From Ramlibacter henchirensis (GTDB taxonomy: Bacteria > Pseudomonadota > Gammaproteobacteria > Burkholderiales > Burkholderiaceae_C), in NCBI RefSeq assembly GCF_004682015.1, contig NZ_SMLM01000004.1, positions 248,001 to 312,000 of the forward strand: DNA of 64,000 nucleotides, in the 5' to 3' direction. A program made the position numbers and the translations under genes. This document shows positions 38,294 to 48,458 of the stretch, piece by piece. Every line of letters begins with the position of its first letter. The stretch's first letter is position 1. The notes under the pieces were generated by a model. It was not told the origin of the DNA, searched no databases, and was given only the letters and a program-made list of their open reading frames with translations.

Positions 38294-39664
38294 TCAACCG
38301 AAGAGACGCGTGACGTCGTTGAACAGCGCGATGGTCATCATGACCAGAAGCACCGCCACCCCGCCCCGCTGCAGCCTCTCCATCCACGCGTCCGGGACGC
38401 TGCGCCCCGTGACCGCCTCCCAAAGATAATACATCAGGTGACCTCCGTCCAAGACAGGCAGCGGAAGAAGGTTCAGCACCCCCAGGCTCACGCTGATCAT
38501 GGCCAGGAACATCACGTACTGCAGCAGCCCCATGCTCGCGGACTTGCCCGCGTAGTCGGCGATCGTGAGCGGCCCGCTCAGGTTCTTCAGCGAGGCCTCG
38601 CCGATGACCATGCGACCGAGCATGCGCACCGTGAGCAGCGACACCTCCCAGGTCTTCACCGCCCCGCGCCACAGGCCGTCGATCGGCCCGTAGCGCACTT
38701 CCACCATCTGCGGGGGCGCGCCCACGTAGGCGCCGATGCGGCCGACGGACTGGCCCGCGTCCTGCGCGACATCGGGCGTCACTTCGAGTTCGACCACGCG
38801 GCCATCGCGTTCCACGCGCCAGGTGGAGGCGACCGGCTGGCCGTTGCGAACCTGCCCCCGGATCCATTCGCGCAGTTGCTGGCCATCCACCACGTCGGTG
38901 CTGCCGACGCGCAGCACCCTGTCGTCCTTGCGAAGCCCGGCACGCTGCGCCGCGCCGCCCTGAACCAGTTCGCCCAGCACGGGCTGCGTGAGCGGGCCCA
39001 GCAGCCCGATGCGGCGGAACAGCTGCGGATCGGCGTCGGGCGATTCGATGCGGCTCAGGGGCAGCAGCACCTCGCGCTGCTGGCGGCCGTCGGTGACCGT
39101 CAGCCGCAGGTCCATCGCGTCGAGCGCGCCGCGCGTGAGCAGCCAGCGCACCTGCTCGAACGATTCCAGGGGCTCCTGCGCTTCGCCTTCGAAGCCCGCG
39201 GCGGTGACCGTCTCGCCGCCGCGCAACCCGGCCTGCTGCGCCAGCGATCCCGCGACGGGCGCGGCCAGCACGGCCCGCGGCTCCTGCACGCCCCACCAGT
39301 TGACGCCGGCGTACAGCAGCACGGCCAGCAGCAGGTTGGCCACCGGCCCGGCGGCGACGATGAGCGCACGCGAACGCAGCGGCTGGGTGTTGAAGGCGAG
39401 ATGCCGCTCTTCGCGGGCGACCGGCGCCTCGCGCTCGTCGAGCATCTTCACGTAGCCGCCCAGCGGGAAGGCGGCGATCACGAACTCCGTGTCCTGGTTG
39501 GGCCGCTGGCGCCTCGGCTTCCAGCGGTACAGCGTCTTGCCGAAGCCGACCGAGAAGCGCAGCACCTTCACGCCGCAGGCGACCGCGACGCGGTAGTGGC
39601 CCCATTCATGCACAGCCACCAGGAGACCGAGCGCGATGACGAAGGCGACGACGGTGGTCAGCAT
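38294..39664 (-). CDS. rseP: Site-2 protease RseP
   Basis: Intramembrane zinc metalloprotease that completes cleavage of the anti-sigma-E factor and signal peptides. 456 residues. The zinc site HEWGH is at 19-23 in the first transmembrane segment, and the third ligand region LPLPVLDGGHLMYY is near the C-terminus. Two PDZ domains lie between (about 115-310). The ATG at 39664 (MLTTVVAFVIALG) was chosen over an upstream extension. It lies between dxr and bamA as usual. Confidence 0.96.
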   Translation of the reverse strand: MLTTVVAFVIALGLLVAVHEWGHYRVAVACGVKVLRFSVGFGKTLYRWKPRRQRPNQDTEFVIAAFPLGGYVKMLDEREAPVAREERHLAFNTQPLRSRALIVAAGPVANLLLAVLLYAGVNWWGVQEPRAVLAAPVAGSLAQQAGLRGGETVTAAGFEGEAQEPLESFEQVRWLLTRGALDAMDLRLTVTDGRQQREVLLPLSRIESPDADPQLFRRIGLLGPLTQPVLGELVQGGAAQRAGLRKDDRVLRVGSTDVVDGQQLREWIRGQVRNGQPVASTWRVERDGRVVELEVTPDVAQDAGQSVGRIGAYVGAPPQMVEVRYGPIDGLWRGAVKTWEVSLLTVRMLGRMVIGEASLKNLSGPLTIADYAGKSASMGLLQYVMFLAMISVSLGVLNLLPLPVLDGGHLMYYLWEAVTGRSVPDAWMERLQRGGVAVLLVMMTIALFNDVTRLFG

Positions 39665-39683
39665 GAAGGTCCCCGGCTCAGGT

Positions 39684-40868
39684 TCAGGCGGCGATCGCTG
39701 CGCGGGCGGCCTGCCTCGCCCGCGCGTCCAGCGCCAGCAGGTCCGCCAGCGCCTCAGGCTTGGAGGGCACGACCCGCTCCAAAGTTGCAAGGTTCACGGA
39801 ATGGATCTGGTCGAAGCGGATGCGGCGGTCCAGGAAGGCGGCCACCGCCTCCTCGTTGGCCGCATTCAGCACCGCGGTCGTGCCGGCGGGCGCCTGCAGC
39901 GCATCCCACGCCAACTGCAGGCCGGGGAAACGCTCGCGGTGGCCGTGGCTGTCCAGCGATTCGAATGTCATGTCCGCGAGGGCCGTGAAGTCCAGCGGCT
40001 CGGCGCCGGACGCGATGCGGTCCGGCCAGGCCAGGCCGTAGGCGATGGGCACGCGCATGTCGGGCGTGCCCAGCTGGGCCACCACGGAGTGGTCGCGGTA
40101 CTGCACCATCGAATGGATCACGCTCTGGGGATGGATCACCACCTCCAGCCGCCGCGGCGGAAGGCCGAACAGGTAGCGCGCCTCGATCACTTCCAGCGCC
40201 TTGTTCATCATGGTCGCCGAGTCGACCGAGATCTTGCGGCCCATCACCCAGTTGGGATGGGCGCAGGCCTCCTCGGGCGTGACGTCGCGCAGCGTCTGCG
40301 GCGCGCGCGTGCGGAACGGTCCGCCGGAAGCAGTGAGGATGATCTTGTCGACCCGCGCATCCCAGGTGGATGCATCCTCCGGCAGCGACTGGAAGATCGC
40401 CGAGTGCTCGCTGTCGATCGGCAGCAGCGTCGCCCCGCCCTGCTTCACCGCGTTCATGAACAGCTCGCCGCCGACGACCAGTGCTTCCTTGTTGGCCAGC
40501 AGCAGCCGCTTGCCGGCGCGCGCGGCGGCCAGGCAGGACGCCAGGCCCGCGGCGCCGACGATGGAAGCCATCACCGTGTCGACGTCCTCGCGCACCACCA
40601 GTTGCTCGAGCGCGGCATCGCCCGCGAGCACCTTCACCGGCAGCCGCTCGGACTCGACCCGCGAAGCCAGTTCGCGCGCGGCCGCGTCGTCGGCCATCAC
40701 GGCGAAGCGCGGACGAAAGCGCGCGCACTGCTCCAGCAGCGGCTCCACGCGCGAGCCCGCACTGAGTGCAAAGACCTCGTAGCGCTGCGGATGCCGCGCG
40801 ATGACGTCGAGCGTGTTCGCGCCCACCGAGCCGGTGGAGCCGAGGATGGCGATGCGCTGCCGGTTCAT
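39684..40868 (-). CDS. dxr: 1-deoxy-D-xylulose-5-phosphate reductoisomerase
   Basis: Commits carbon to the MEP isoprenoid pathway; the fosmidomycin target. 394 residues. The NADPH-binding motif GSTGSVG is at 10-16, and the metal/substrate region contains LLPIDSEHSAIFQ and ILTASGGPFR. The ATG at 40868 overlaps the cdsA stop by 4 nt. Its product feeds the undecaprenyl carrier made by the nearby uppS. Confidence 0.97.
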   Translation of the reverse strand: MNRQRIAILGSTGSVGANTLDVIARHPQRYEVFALSAGSRVEPLLEQCARFRPRFAVMADDAAARELASRVESERLPVKVLAGDAALEQLVVREDVDTVMASIVGAAGLASCLAAARAGKRLLLANKEALVVGGELFMNAVKQGGATLLPIDSEHSAIFQSLPEDASTWDARVDKIILTASGGPFRTRAPQTLRDVTPEEACAHPNWVMGRKISVDSATMMNKALEVIEARYLFGLPPRRLEVVIHPQSVIHSMVQYRDHSVVAQLGTPDMRVPIAYGLAWPDRIASGAEPLDFTALADMTFESLDSHGHRERFPGLQLAWDALQAPAGTTAVLNAANEEAVAAFLDRRIRFDQIHSVNLATLERVVPSKPEALADLLALDARARQAARAAIAA

Positions 40869-41719
40869 CGGGAAGAAAGCGTCGCCAGCATCATCGCCAG
40901 CGGAAGCGTGGGCAGCAAGGCGTCGACACGGTCGAGCACGCCACCGTGGCCCGGCAGCAGGCTGCTGGAATCCTTGGCGCCGGCGCTGCGCTTGACCAGC
41001 GATTCGGCCAGGTCGCCCACGACGCTCATCGCGGTGAGGAACACGGCCCCGAGGACCACCAGCCACCAGCCGGTGGCGGCCAGCCGCGAGTAGAGACTGG
41101 GCACCTGCGCCTGCCAGTGCATGTCCGCCGCCACCCAGGCGAAGGCCAGCACCAGCACGCCCAGCATGCCGCCCCACACGCCTTCCCAGCTCTTGCCGGG
41201 ACTGATGGAAGGAGCGAGGCGCTGGCGCGTGAACTTCAGTCCGAAGGTGCGGCCCGCGAAATAGGCCGCGATGTCGGCCACCCACACCAGCAGCAGCACG
41301 GACAGCAGGAAGTTGATGCCGGCCACACGCGCCTGCGCCACGGCCACCCACGCCAGCCACAGCGCGATCAGGCCGCCGGTCAGCCGCACCGCGCGCGGGA
41401 TGCGAGGCCATCCTGCGACCGATCCGCGCAGCAGCACGGCGCCCGCCAGCACCCACGCCGCGCCGGCGAGGGTCCACAGCAGCGGCATCGGGCGCTGCAG
41501 CCAGCCGGCGCCCCAGGCCGCGGCGCACAGCGCGACGCACAGGAGGCCGAGCGACACGGCGGCGGCCTCGCTGCAGCCATTGAGGCGCCCGAACTCCCAG
41601 GCGGAAGCGGCGATCAGCAGCAGCGTGACGGCGGCGAACGGGAACGGCGAAGGCCAGAACAGCGCCGGCAGCAGGATGGCCAGCAGGACGACGGCCGTGA
41701 TGACGCGCTGCTTGAGCAT
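40865..41719 (-). CDS. cdsA: Phosphatidate cytidylyltransferase
   Basis: Makes CDP-diacylglycerol from phosphatidic acid and CTP, the precursor of all phospholipids. 284 residues with about eight transmembrane helices. The family signature SLVKRSAGAKDSSSLLPGHG, continuing into GGVLDRVDALL, holds the metal-binding acidic residues. It starts 5 nt after the uppS stop. Confidence 0.96.
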   Translation of the reverse strand: MLKQRVITAVVLLAILLPALFWPSPFPFAAVTLLLIAASAWEFGRLNGCSEAAAVSLGLLCVALCAAAWGAGWLQRPMPLLWTLAGAAWVLAGAVLLRGSVAGWPRIPRAVRLTGGLIALWLAWVAVAQARVAGINFLLSVLLLVWVADIAAYFAGRTFGLKFTRQRLAPSISPGKSWEGVWGGMLGVLVLAFAWVAADMHWQAQVPSLYSRLAATGWWLVVLGAVFLTAMSVVGDLAESLVKRSAGAKDSSSLLPGHGGVLDRVDALLPTLPLAMMLATLSSR

Positions 41720-41724
41720 GGGGC

Positions 41725-42441
41725 TCAGGCCGCCTTCTTGGCCACCGGCTCCTGGATCTGCTGCGAGGTGCGGCCGAAGCGCCTTTCGCGCCGCGCGTAG
41801 TCGGCGATGGCCTCGTCCAGCGCGGCCTCGTCGAAGTCGGGCCAGAGCTTGTCGCTGAAGTACAGCTCGGAATAGGCGGCCTGCCAGAGCAGGAAGTTGC
41901 TGATGCGCTGCTCGCCGCCGGTGCGGATCAGCAGGTCGGGGTCTCGCACGTGGGCCAGGCCCATGGCGGCGTCGAGCGACTGCTCGGTGATCGGCTCGCC
42001 GCGTTCGACCAGGCGCGCCGCGGCCTGGGCGATGTCCCAGCGGCCGCCGTAGTTGAAGCAGACGTTGAAGACCAGGCGGGTGTTGCCCGCCGTCGCCGCT
42101 TCGGCCTGCAGCAGTCCCGCGCGCACCTTCTCGGAGAGCGCCGAGCGGTCGCCGACGAAATGGATGCGGACGCCCTCGGCCTTCAGGTGCGGCACTTCGC
42201 GCGTGAGCGCCACGGCCAGCAGTTCCATCAGGCCGGAGACTTCCTCGGGCGGCCGGTTCCAGTTCTCCGAGGAGAACGCGAACACGGTCAGGACCTTGAC
42301 GCCGCGCTCGCCGCAATGGCGCACGCAGTGCCGCAGGGCGTCGACGCCCTTCTTGTGGCCGGCCACGCGGGGCAGGTAGCGCCGCGTGGCCCAGCGGCCG
42401 TTGCCATCCATGACGATGGCGATGTGGTGGGGAACGCTCAC
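41725..42441 (-). CDS. uppS: Undecaprenyl diphosphate synthase (di-trans,poly-cis)
   Basis: Builds the C55 carrier lipid used for peptidoglycan and O-antigen. 238 residues. MDGNGRWA holds catalytic Asp12, and FSSENWNRP and DLLIRTGGEQRISNFLLWQ are conserved. I chose the GTG at 42441 (first residues MSVPHHIAIV); upstream residues in the frame are shadows of frr. No clear Shine-Dalgarno is visible, so the start is moderately sure. Confidence 0.95.
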   Translation of the reverse strand: MSVPHHIAIVMDGNGRWATRRYLPRVAGHKKGVDALRHCVRHCGERGVKVLTVFAFSSENWNRPPEEVSGLMELLAVALTREVPHLKAEGVRIHFVGDRSALSEKVRAGLLQAEAATAGNTRLVFNVCFNYGGRWDIAQAAARLVERGEPITEQSLDAAMGLAHVRDPDLLIRTGGEQRISNFLLWQAAYSELYFSDKLWPDFDEAALDEAIADYARRERRFGRTSQQIQEPVAKKAA

Positions 42442-42482
42442 TTGTGTCGCAGGTTGAGGATTGGCGCCCGAAGCAAGGCCGC

Positions 42483-43049
42483 TCAGACCGCCATGATCTC
42501 GTGTTCCTTGGCCTCGACCATCTTGTCGATCTCGGTGACGTGGCGGTCGGTCACCTTCTGGATCTCGGCCTCGGCGCGCTTCTGCTCGTCCTCGGAGGCG
42601 TGCTTGTCCTTGACCAGCTTCTTGACCGCCTCGTTGGCGTCGCGGCGCAGGTTGCGCACCGCGATCTTGGCGGCCTCGCCCTCGTGGCGAACCAGCTTGG
42701 TCATCTCCTTGCGGCGCTCCTCGCTCATGGGCGGCATCGGCACGCGGATCAGGTCGCCCATGGAAGCCGGGTTCAGGCCCAGGTCGCTCTCGCGGATGGC
42801 CTTCTCGATCTTGGCGCCCATGCCCTTCTCCCAGGGCTGCACGCTGATCGTGCGGGCGTCCAGCAGCGAGACGTTGGCCACCTGGCTGATCGGAACCGAA
42901 GAGCCGTAGTAGTCGACGTGCACCGTGTCGAGGAGGCCGGGGTTGGCGCGGCCGGTGCGGATCTTGGTGAGGTTGGTCTTGAACGAGGCGATGGACTGGT
43001 CCATCTTCGTCTCGGCGGATTTCCGGATCTCGGCGATCGTCGTGGCCAT
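42483..43049 (-). CDS. frr: Ribosome recycling factor
   Basis: Splits post-termination ribosomes together with EF-G. 188 residues (E. coli 185). Typical segments include [23 protein letters not shown] and [18 protein letters not shown], forming a three-helix bundle with a small beta domain. The gene starts 24 nt after the pyrH stop, in the conserved pyrH-frr order. Confidence 0.97.
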   Translation of the reverse strand: MATTIAEIRKSAETKMDQSIASFKTNLTKIRTGRANPGLLDTVHVDYYGSSVPISQVANVSLLDARTISVQPWEKGMGAKIEKAIRESDLGLNPASMGDLIRVPMPPMSEERRKEMTKLVRHEGEAAKIAVRNLRRDANEAVKKLVKDKHASEDEQKRAEAEIQKVTDRHVTEIDKMVEAKEHEIMAV

Positions 43050-43073
43050 GGGGATCTCCTTCCTCTTGCTCTC

Positions 43074-43793
43074 TCAGGCGTACACCAGCGTTCCCTCGTC
43101 CTCGCCCATCACCACGCGCTTGAGCGCGCCGTGCTTGACGATGGAGAAGACCTTGATCGGCAGCTTCTGGTCGCGGCACAGCGCGAACGCGGTGGCATCC
43201 ATGATGCCCAGGTTCTGCGCCATGGCGTCGTCGAACGTGATCTTGCTGTAGCGCGTGGCCGACGGGTCCTTCTTCGGGTCGGCGGAGTAGACGCCATCGA
43301 CCTTGGTGGCCTTGAGCACCAGCTCCGCGCCGATCTCGGCGCCGCGCAGCGCGGCCGCCGTGTCGGTGGTGAAGAACGGGTTGCCGGTGCCGGCGGCGAA
43401 GATCACCACCTTGCCTTCCTCGAGGTACTGCAGCGCCTTGGGCCGCACGTAGGGCTCGACCACCTGCTCGATGGCGATGGCCGACATCACGCGGGCCACC
43501 AGGCCCTGCTTGTTCATGGTGTCGGCCAGCGCCAGCGCGTTCATCACGGTGGCGAGCATGCCCATGTAGTCGGCGGTCGCGCGGTCCATCCCGACCGAGC
43601 CGCCCGCCACGCCGCGGAAGATGTTGCCGCCGCCGATGACCACCGCGACCTGCACGCCGCTGTTCACCACGCCGGCGATCTCTTCCACCATGCGCACGAT
43701 GGTGGAGCGGTTGATGCCGAACGGGTCGTCCCCCATCAGCGCCTCTCCGGACAGCTTGAGCAGGATGCGCTTGTGCGCGGGAGAAGCAGGCAT
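43074..43793 (-). CDS. pyrH: UMP kinase
   Basis: Phosphorylates UMP to UDP. 239 residues of the amino-acid-kinase fold, distinct from eukaryotic UMP kinases. [15 protein letters not shown] is the phosphate-binding N-terminus; GGGNIFRG and the aspartate in [16 protein letters not shown] are also characteristic. In bacteria the enzyme is hexameric and allosterically activated by GTP and inhibited by UTP. A GC-rich hairpin separates it from tsf. Confidence 0.97.
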   Translation of the reverse strand: MPASPAHKRILLKLSGEALMGDDPFGINRSTIVRMVEEIAGVVNSGVQVAVVIGGGNIFRGVAGGSVGMDRATADYMGMLATVMNALALADTMNKQGLVARVMSAIAIEQVVEPYVRPKALQYLEEGKVVIFAAGTGNPFFTTDTAAALRGAEIGAELVLKATKVDGVYSADPKKDPSATRYSKITFDDAMAQNLGIMDATAFALCRDQKLPIKVFSIVKHGALKRVVMGEDEGTLVYA

Positions 43794-43838
43794 GGGACGA
43801 AGCTCCAGGTGTGCAGTGAACGAGTTTACCGGCGCGGA

Positions 43839-43862
43839 CCTCGCGGCGGGGCCGCCGCGAGG
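43839..43862 (-). terminator. GC-rich hairpin after tsf
   Basis: CCTCGCGGC (43839-43847) pairs perfectly with GCCGCGAGG (43854-43862), 10 nt after the tsf stop codon. There is no T tract, so it is probably a transcript-stabilising or partial terminator hairpin between tsf and pyrH. Confidence 0.4.
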
Positions 43863-43871
43863 CTCACGCGA

Positions 43872-44792
<921 letters not shown>

Positions 44793-44819
44793 TTGGGTTC
44801 CTTCAGTGATTCGGACGGT

Positions 44820-44840
44820 AAAAAGGGGCCCTAGAGCCCC
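44820..44840 (-). terminator. Terminator between rpsB and tsf
   Basis: On the minus strand GGGGC-TCTAGG-GCCCC is followed by five T. A partial terminator at this place is common in rpsB-tsf operons and lets S2 be made in excess of EF-Ts. Confidence 0.75.
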
Positions 44841-44864
44841 TTCCTGGAAGCGGGGGTCGCGCGC

Positions 44865-45617
44865 TCAGGCGCCGGCGCCTTCTTCGACTTCGACGAACTC
44901 GTCGCCGCCTTCGGAGACGGCGCGCACCACGTCGTTGACGGCGCTGGAGCGGCCCTCGAGCACGGCGTCGGCGATGCCGCGGGCGTACAGCGTCACGGCC
45001 TTGGCCGAGTCGTCATTGCCGGGGATCACGTAGTCGATGCCCTCGGGCGAGTGGTTGGAGTCGACCACGCCCACCAGCGGGATGCCCAGCTTCTTGGCCT
45101 CGGACACCGCGATCTTGTGGAAGCCCACGTCGATCACGAAGATGGCGTCGGGCAGGCTGTTCATGTCCTGGATGCCGCCGATGTCCTTCTCGAGCTTTTC
45201 CATCTCGCGCTGGAACATCAGCTGTTCCTTCTTGCTCATGGACTCGAGGCCGGCTTCCTGCTGGGCCTTCATGTCCTTCAGGCGCTTGATCGAGGTCTTG
45301 ACCGTCTTGAAGTTGGTCAGCATGCCGCCCAGCCAGCGCTGGTCGACGAAGGGCACGCCGGCGCGGCGGGCCTCGGCGGAGACGATGTCGCGGGCCTGGC
45401 GCTTGGTGCCCACCATCAGGATGGTGCCGCGGTTGGCGGAGAGCTGCTTCACGAACTTCGTCGCGTCCTGGAACATCGGCAGCGACTTTTCCAGGTTGAT
45501 GATGTGGATCTTGTTGCGCGAGCCGAAGATGTAGGGAGCCATCTTCGGGTTCCAGAAGCGCGTCTGGTGGCCGAAATGGACACCGGCTTCCAGCATCTGT
45601 CGCATGGTGATGGACAT
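44865..45617 (-). CDS. rpsB: 30S ribosomal protein S2
   Basis: A 250-residue S2, needed for the small subunit to accept m[25 protein letters not shown] and the segments [15 protein letters not shown] and [24 protein letters not shown] are highly conserved. The long frame upstream is a shadow of the divergent amidase; the ATG at 45617 (MSITMRQ) is correct. The leader of about 140 nt can fold into alternative stems and may bind S2. Confidence 0.98.
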   Translation of the reverse strand: MSITMRQMLEAGVHFGHQTRFWNPKMAPYIFGSRNKIHIINLEKSLPMFQDATKFVKQLSANRGTILMVGTKRQARDIVSAEARRAGVPFVDQRWLGGMLTNFKTVKTSIKRLKDMKAQQEAGLESMSKKEQLMFQREMEKLEKDIGGIQDMNSLPDAIFVIDVGFHKIAVSEAKKLGIPLVGVVDSNHSPEGIDYVIPGNDDSAKAVTLYARGIADAVLEGRSSAVNDVVRAVSEGGDEFVEVEEGAGA

Positions 45618-45705
45618 GGGAGTTTTCCTGAGGTTGGGTCTAAAATCCGCCCCGCAATCGCGACTGGCCTCAAGCCGCCGCGACACCTGGTAGGAACGGA
45701 TTCGC

Positions 45706-45759
45706 GTTTTGCCTTGCTGTCGCGCGAGAGGCGCACCATGCGCCACCGGCCAGCAAAAC
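45706..45759 (-). promoter_or_regulatory. Structured 5' end of the rpsB leader
   Basis: The predicted mRNA 5' end (about 45759) begins with GTTTTGC, which pairs with GCAAAAC (minus 45712-45706). Inside is a perfect hairpin GGCGC-ATGGT-GCGCC (45744-45730). An alternative pairing TTGCTG (45756-45751) with CAGCAA (45719-45714) excludes the first. Mutually exclusive helices are what an S2-responsive leader would need, but the known gammaproteobacterial rpsB leader is not evidently the same. Confidence 0.5.
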
Positions 45760-45765
45760 CGCGAG

Positions 45766-45774
45766 ATTCTAACA
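45766..45774 (-). promoter_or_regulatory. Extended -10 promoter of rpsB
   Basis: On the minus strand TGT-TAGAAT (45774-45766) is an extended -10 element; predicted start near 45759. It lies only 25 bp from the ATG of the divergent amidase gene. Confidence 0.6.
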
Positions 45775-45798
45775 CAGGCCCCCGACGTTTCTCCTCTC

Positions 45799-47127
45799 AT
45801 GCAGGACCTCATCGCCACCCGCGAGCAGCTCGGGCGCGGCCACGCCGACGCCGCAGAAGAGTTCCAGCGCGCGCTGGCCACCGCCCAGTCGCCCGCCTGC
45901 GACAAGGCCTTCCTCCAACTGTTTCCGCAAGACGCGCGCGCGGCCTCCGCGGCGGCCGCCCGCCTGCCGCTGGCGGGGCTGCCGGTCTCCGTCAAGGACC
46001 TGTTCGACATCGAAGGCCAGGTCACGGCCGCCGGCTCACGCGTGCTGGCCGATGCGCCGCCCGCGGTTGCCGACAGTCCCGCGGTGGCTCGGCTGAGGGC
46101 CGCGGGCGCCAGCCTCATCGGGCGGACCAACATGACGGAGTTCGCCTTCTCGGGCGTGGGCGTCAACCCGCACCACGGCACGCCGGCCAACCCGGCGGAC
46201 CCGGCCACGCCGCGCATTCCGGGCGGCTCGTCGTCGGGCGCGGCCGTGTCGGTCGCCACCGGCGCGGCGTTCATCGGCCTGGGCTCGGACACCGGCGGCT
46301 CCATCCGCATCCCCGCCGCGCTGTGCGGCATCGTCGGCTTCAAGAACACGGCCCGGCTCACGCCGCTGCAAGGCGCACTGCCGTTGTCGACCACGCTCGA
46401 CACCATCTGCGCCATGACGCGCTCGGTGCGCGACGCAGTGCTGGCGCACGAAGTCCTCGCCGCTCGCCGGGTCGCGCTGGAGCATCGGCCGCTTTCCGCT
46501 CGCCGTTTCGCCGTAGCACGCACCTCGATGCTCGACGGACTGGACTTGGCCGTCGCGCAGGGGTTCGAGGCAGCGCTGCGCACGCTGCGCGACGCCGGCG
46601 CGCGCATCGAGGAGATCGCGCTCGACGAGATCCGCGATCTTGGCGCGATCCAGTCCACTGGCGGCTTCACGGCGGCCGAGAGCTATGCCTGGCATCGCCA
46701 GCTGCTCGATCGCAAGGGCGACGGCTACGACCCGCGCGTGCGTGTGCGCATCGAGCGCGGCGCCAGCATGAAGGCCTGGGAGTACGTCGACCTCGTGCGC
46801 GCCCGCGCCGACTGGATCGCGCGTGTCGAGACGGCGCTGGCCGGCTTCGACGCCGTGCTCTCGCCCACGGTGCCCATGGTTGCTCCCGCCATCGATCAGG
46901 TCGCGCCCGGCGCCGAGCGCGACGAGGCCTTCTTCCGCGTCAACGCCCTGCTGCTGCGCAACACCAGCGTGGTCAACATGCTCGACGGCTGCGCGCTCTC
47001 GCTGCCCTGCCATGTCCCGGGCACCCTCCCCGTCGGGCTGATGCTGTGGCACGGCGCGATGCGCGACGACGCGGTGCTCGACGCCGGCCTGGCCGTCGAA
47101 GCGGCGCTGGCCGCGCGGCACTCCTGA
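45799..47127 (+). CDS. Amidase (amidase-signature family)
   Basis: A 442-residue enzyme that hydrolyses a carboxamide. The Ser-cisSer-Lys triad is visible: Lys66 in SVKDLFD, the PGGSSSG loop at 141-147, and Ser168 in SDTGGSIR. The protein is too different from GatA in its surroundings to assign to Glu-tRNA amidotransferase, since gatB/gatC are not nearby; the substrate is unknown. The ATG at 45799 was chosen because upstream codons overlap the rpsB promoter. No Shine-Dalgarno is obvious. A D-amino acid dehydrogenase follows 27 nt downstream. Confidence 0.87.
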   Translation: MQDLIATREQLGRGHADAAEEFQRALATAQSPACDKAFLQLFPQDARAASAAAARLPLAGLPVSVKDLFDIEGQVTAAGSRVLADAPPAVADSPAVARLRAAGASLIGRTNMTEFAFSGVGVNPHHGTPANPADPATPRIPGGSSSGAAVSVATGAAFIGLGSDTGGSIRIPAALCGIVGFKNTARLTPLQGALPLSTTLDTICAMTRSVRDAVLAHEVLAARRVALEHRPLSARRFAVARTSMLDGLDLAVAQGFEAALRTLRDAGARIEEIALDEIRDLGAIQSTGGFTAAESYAWHRQLLDRKGDGYDPRVRVRIERGASMKAWEYVDLVRARADWIARVETALAGFDAVLSPTVPMVAPAIDQVAPGAERDEAFFRVNALLLRNTSVVNMLDGCALSLPCHVPGTLPVGLMLWHGAMRDDAVLDAGLAVEAALAARHS

Positions 47128-47154
47128 CAGGCCACCGGCAGGGAGCGCATCCGC

Positions 47155-48426
47155 TTGAAAATCGCCGTCATCGGCGCCGGCATCGTCGGCGTCACCACCG
47201 CGTATGAACTGGCCGCCGACGGCCACCAGGTCACCGTGTTCGAACGCCGGGGCGCCGTGGCCGAAGAAACCAGCTTCGCCAACGCCGGCGTCGTGGCGCC
47301 CGGCTACGTCACGCCCTGGGCCGCGCCCGGCATGCCGGCCAAGGTGCTGCGCCACCTTTTCAGCCGGCACGCGCCGGTCAAGCTCTCGCTGCCGCTCACC
47401 ATGGCCGAACTCGGGTGGATGTGGCAGTGGTGGCGCGCCTGCAAGCTCGACGTCTACATGGCCAACCGCGCCCGGCTGCAGCGGCTGGCCTTCTACAGCC
47501 GCGAACGCATGCACTGGCTGGTCGATTCGCTGCAGCTGGAATACGACCGCAGCCCGGGCTACCTGGTGCTGCTGCGCTCCGAGAAGGACCAGCGCATGGT
47601 GCAGCCCGGCCTGCAGGTGCTGCGCGAGGCCGGCGTGAGCTTCCACGAGATCGATGCGGAGACGGCGCGCGCGGTCGAGCCGGCGCTCAATCCCGACACG
47701 CCCTTCGTGGGCGCGGTGCACCTGCCCGAGGACGAGGCCGGCAACTGCCGGCAGTTCGCGCTGCTGCTCAAGGACGCGGCCCGCACCGCCGGGGCGAAGT
47801 TCAACTTCAACACGAAGGTGATGCCGCTGGACCCGGCCGCGCCGGCCAGACTCACGGTGCAGCAGGGCGAGGACCCGCCCGTGCAGATCGCCTTCCAGGC
47901 GGTGGTCGTGTGCGGCGGACTGGAGTCGGCGGCGCTGCTCAGGCCGCTCGGGCTGGACATGCCGATGGCCCCCGTCTACGGCTATTCGATCAGCGCTCCG
48001 CTGCGCGAGGCGCTCAATGCCCCGCGCAGCGCGCTGATGGACGAGCGCTACAAGGTCGCGATCACCCGCCTGGGCCAGCGGGTTCGAGTAGCCGGCAGCG
48101 CCGAGCTCGGCGGCCGCCTGCAGCGCCGCAGCCCGGCCGCGCTGCAGACGCTCTACAAGGTGCTGCACGACTGGTTTCCCGGGGCGGCGCAGCTGTCCAA
48201 CACCGGCGCGGCAGTGCAGGAGTGGAAAGGCGCGCGGCCGATGCTGCCCGACGGGCCGCCCGTCCTCGGCGCCTCCGGCATCCCCGGCGTGTGGCTCAAC
48301 CTCGGGCACGGTTCGAGCGGCTGGGCGCTGGCCTGCGGCAGCGCTCGCGTGGTGGCCGACCTGATGTCGGGCCACGATCCGCTGCTGGACATCGAAGGCC
48401 TGGGCATCGAGCGGCTGACCGGCTGA
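47155..48426 (+). CDS. dadA: D-amino acid dehydrogenase
   Basis: A 423-residue FAD enzyme of the DAO family that oxidises D-amino acids and passes electrons to the respiratory chain. The FAD-binding motif VIGAGIVGVTTAYEL begins at residue 5, FANAGVVAPGYVTPWAAPGMP is characteristic of DadA, and LNLGHGSSGWALACGS near the C-terminus contacts FAD. The start is a TTG at 47155 preceded by GGGAGCG. The amidase-dadA pairing suggests breakdown of an amide or amino-acid amide, but this is inference. Confidence 0.83.
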   Translation: MKIAVIGAGIVGVTTAYELAADGHQVTVFERRGAVAEETSFANAGVVAPGYVTPWAAPGMPAKVLRHLFSRHAPVKLSLPLTMAELGWMWQWWRACKLDVYMANRARLQRLAFYSRERMHWLVDSLQLEYDRSPGYLVLLRSEKDQRMVQPGLQVLREAGVSFHEIDAETARAVEPALNPDTPFVGAVHLPEDEAGNCRQFALLLKDAARTAGAKFNFNTKVMPLDPAAPARLTVQQGEDPPVQIAFQAVVVCGGLESAALLRPLGLDMPMAPVYGYSISAPLREALNAPRSALMDERYKVAITRLGQRVRVAGSAELGGRLQRRSPAALQTLYKVLHDWFPGAAQLSNTGAAVQEWKGARPMLPDGPPVLGASGIPGVWLNLGHGSSGWALACGSARVVADLMSGHDPLLDIEGLGIERLTG

Positions 48427-48458
48427 GCCGGCGCGCGGCGCGGCGCACAATCCGCGCC

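Noticed and set aside
44865..46670. Long upstream extension of the rpsB frame
   Set aside because: The added N-terminus is the antisense of the amidase gene. The conserved S2 N-terminus starts at 45617.
45799..47127. Amidase as GatA of the tRNA amidotransferase
   Set aside because: The amidase signature is shared, but gatB and gatC are absent, and the dadA neighbour suggests a catabolic role.
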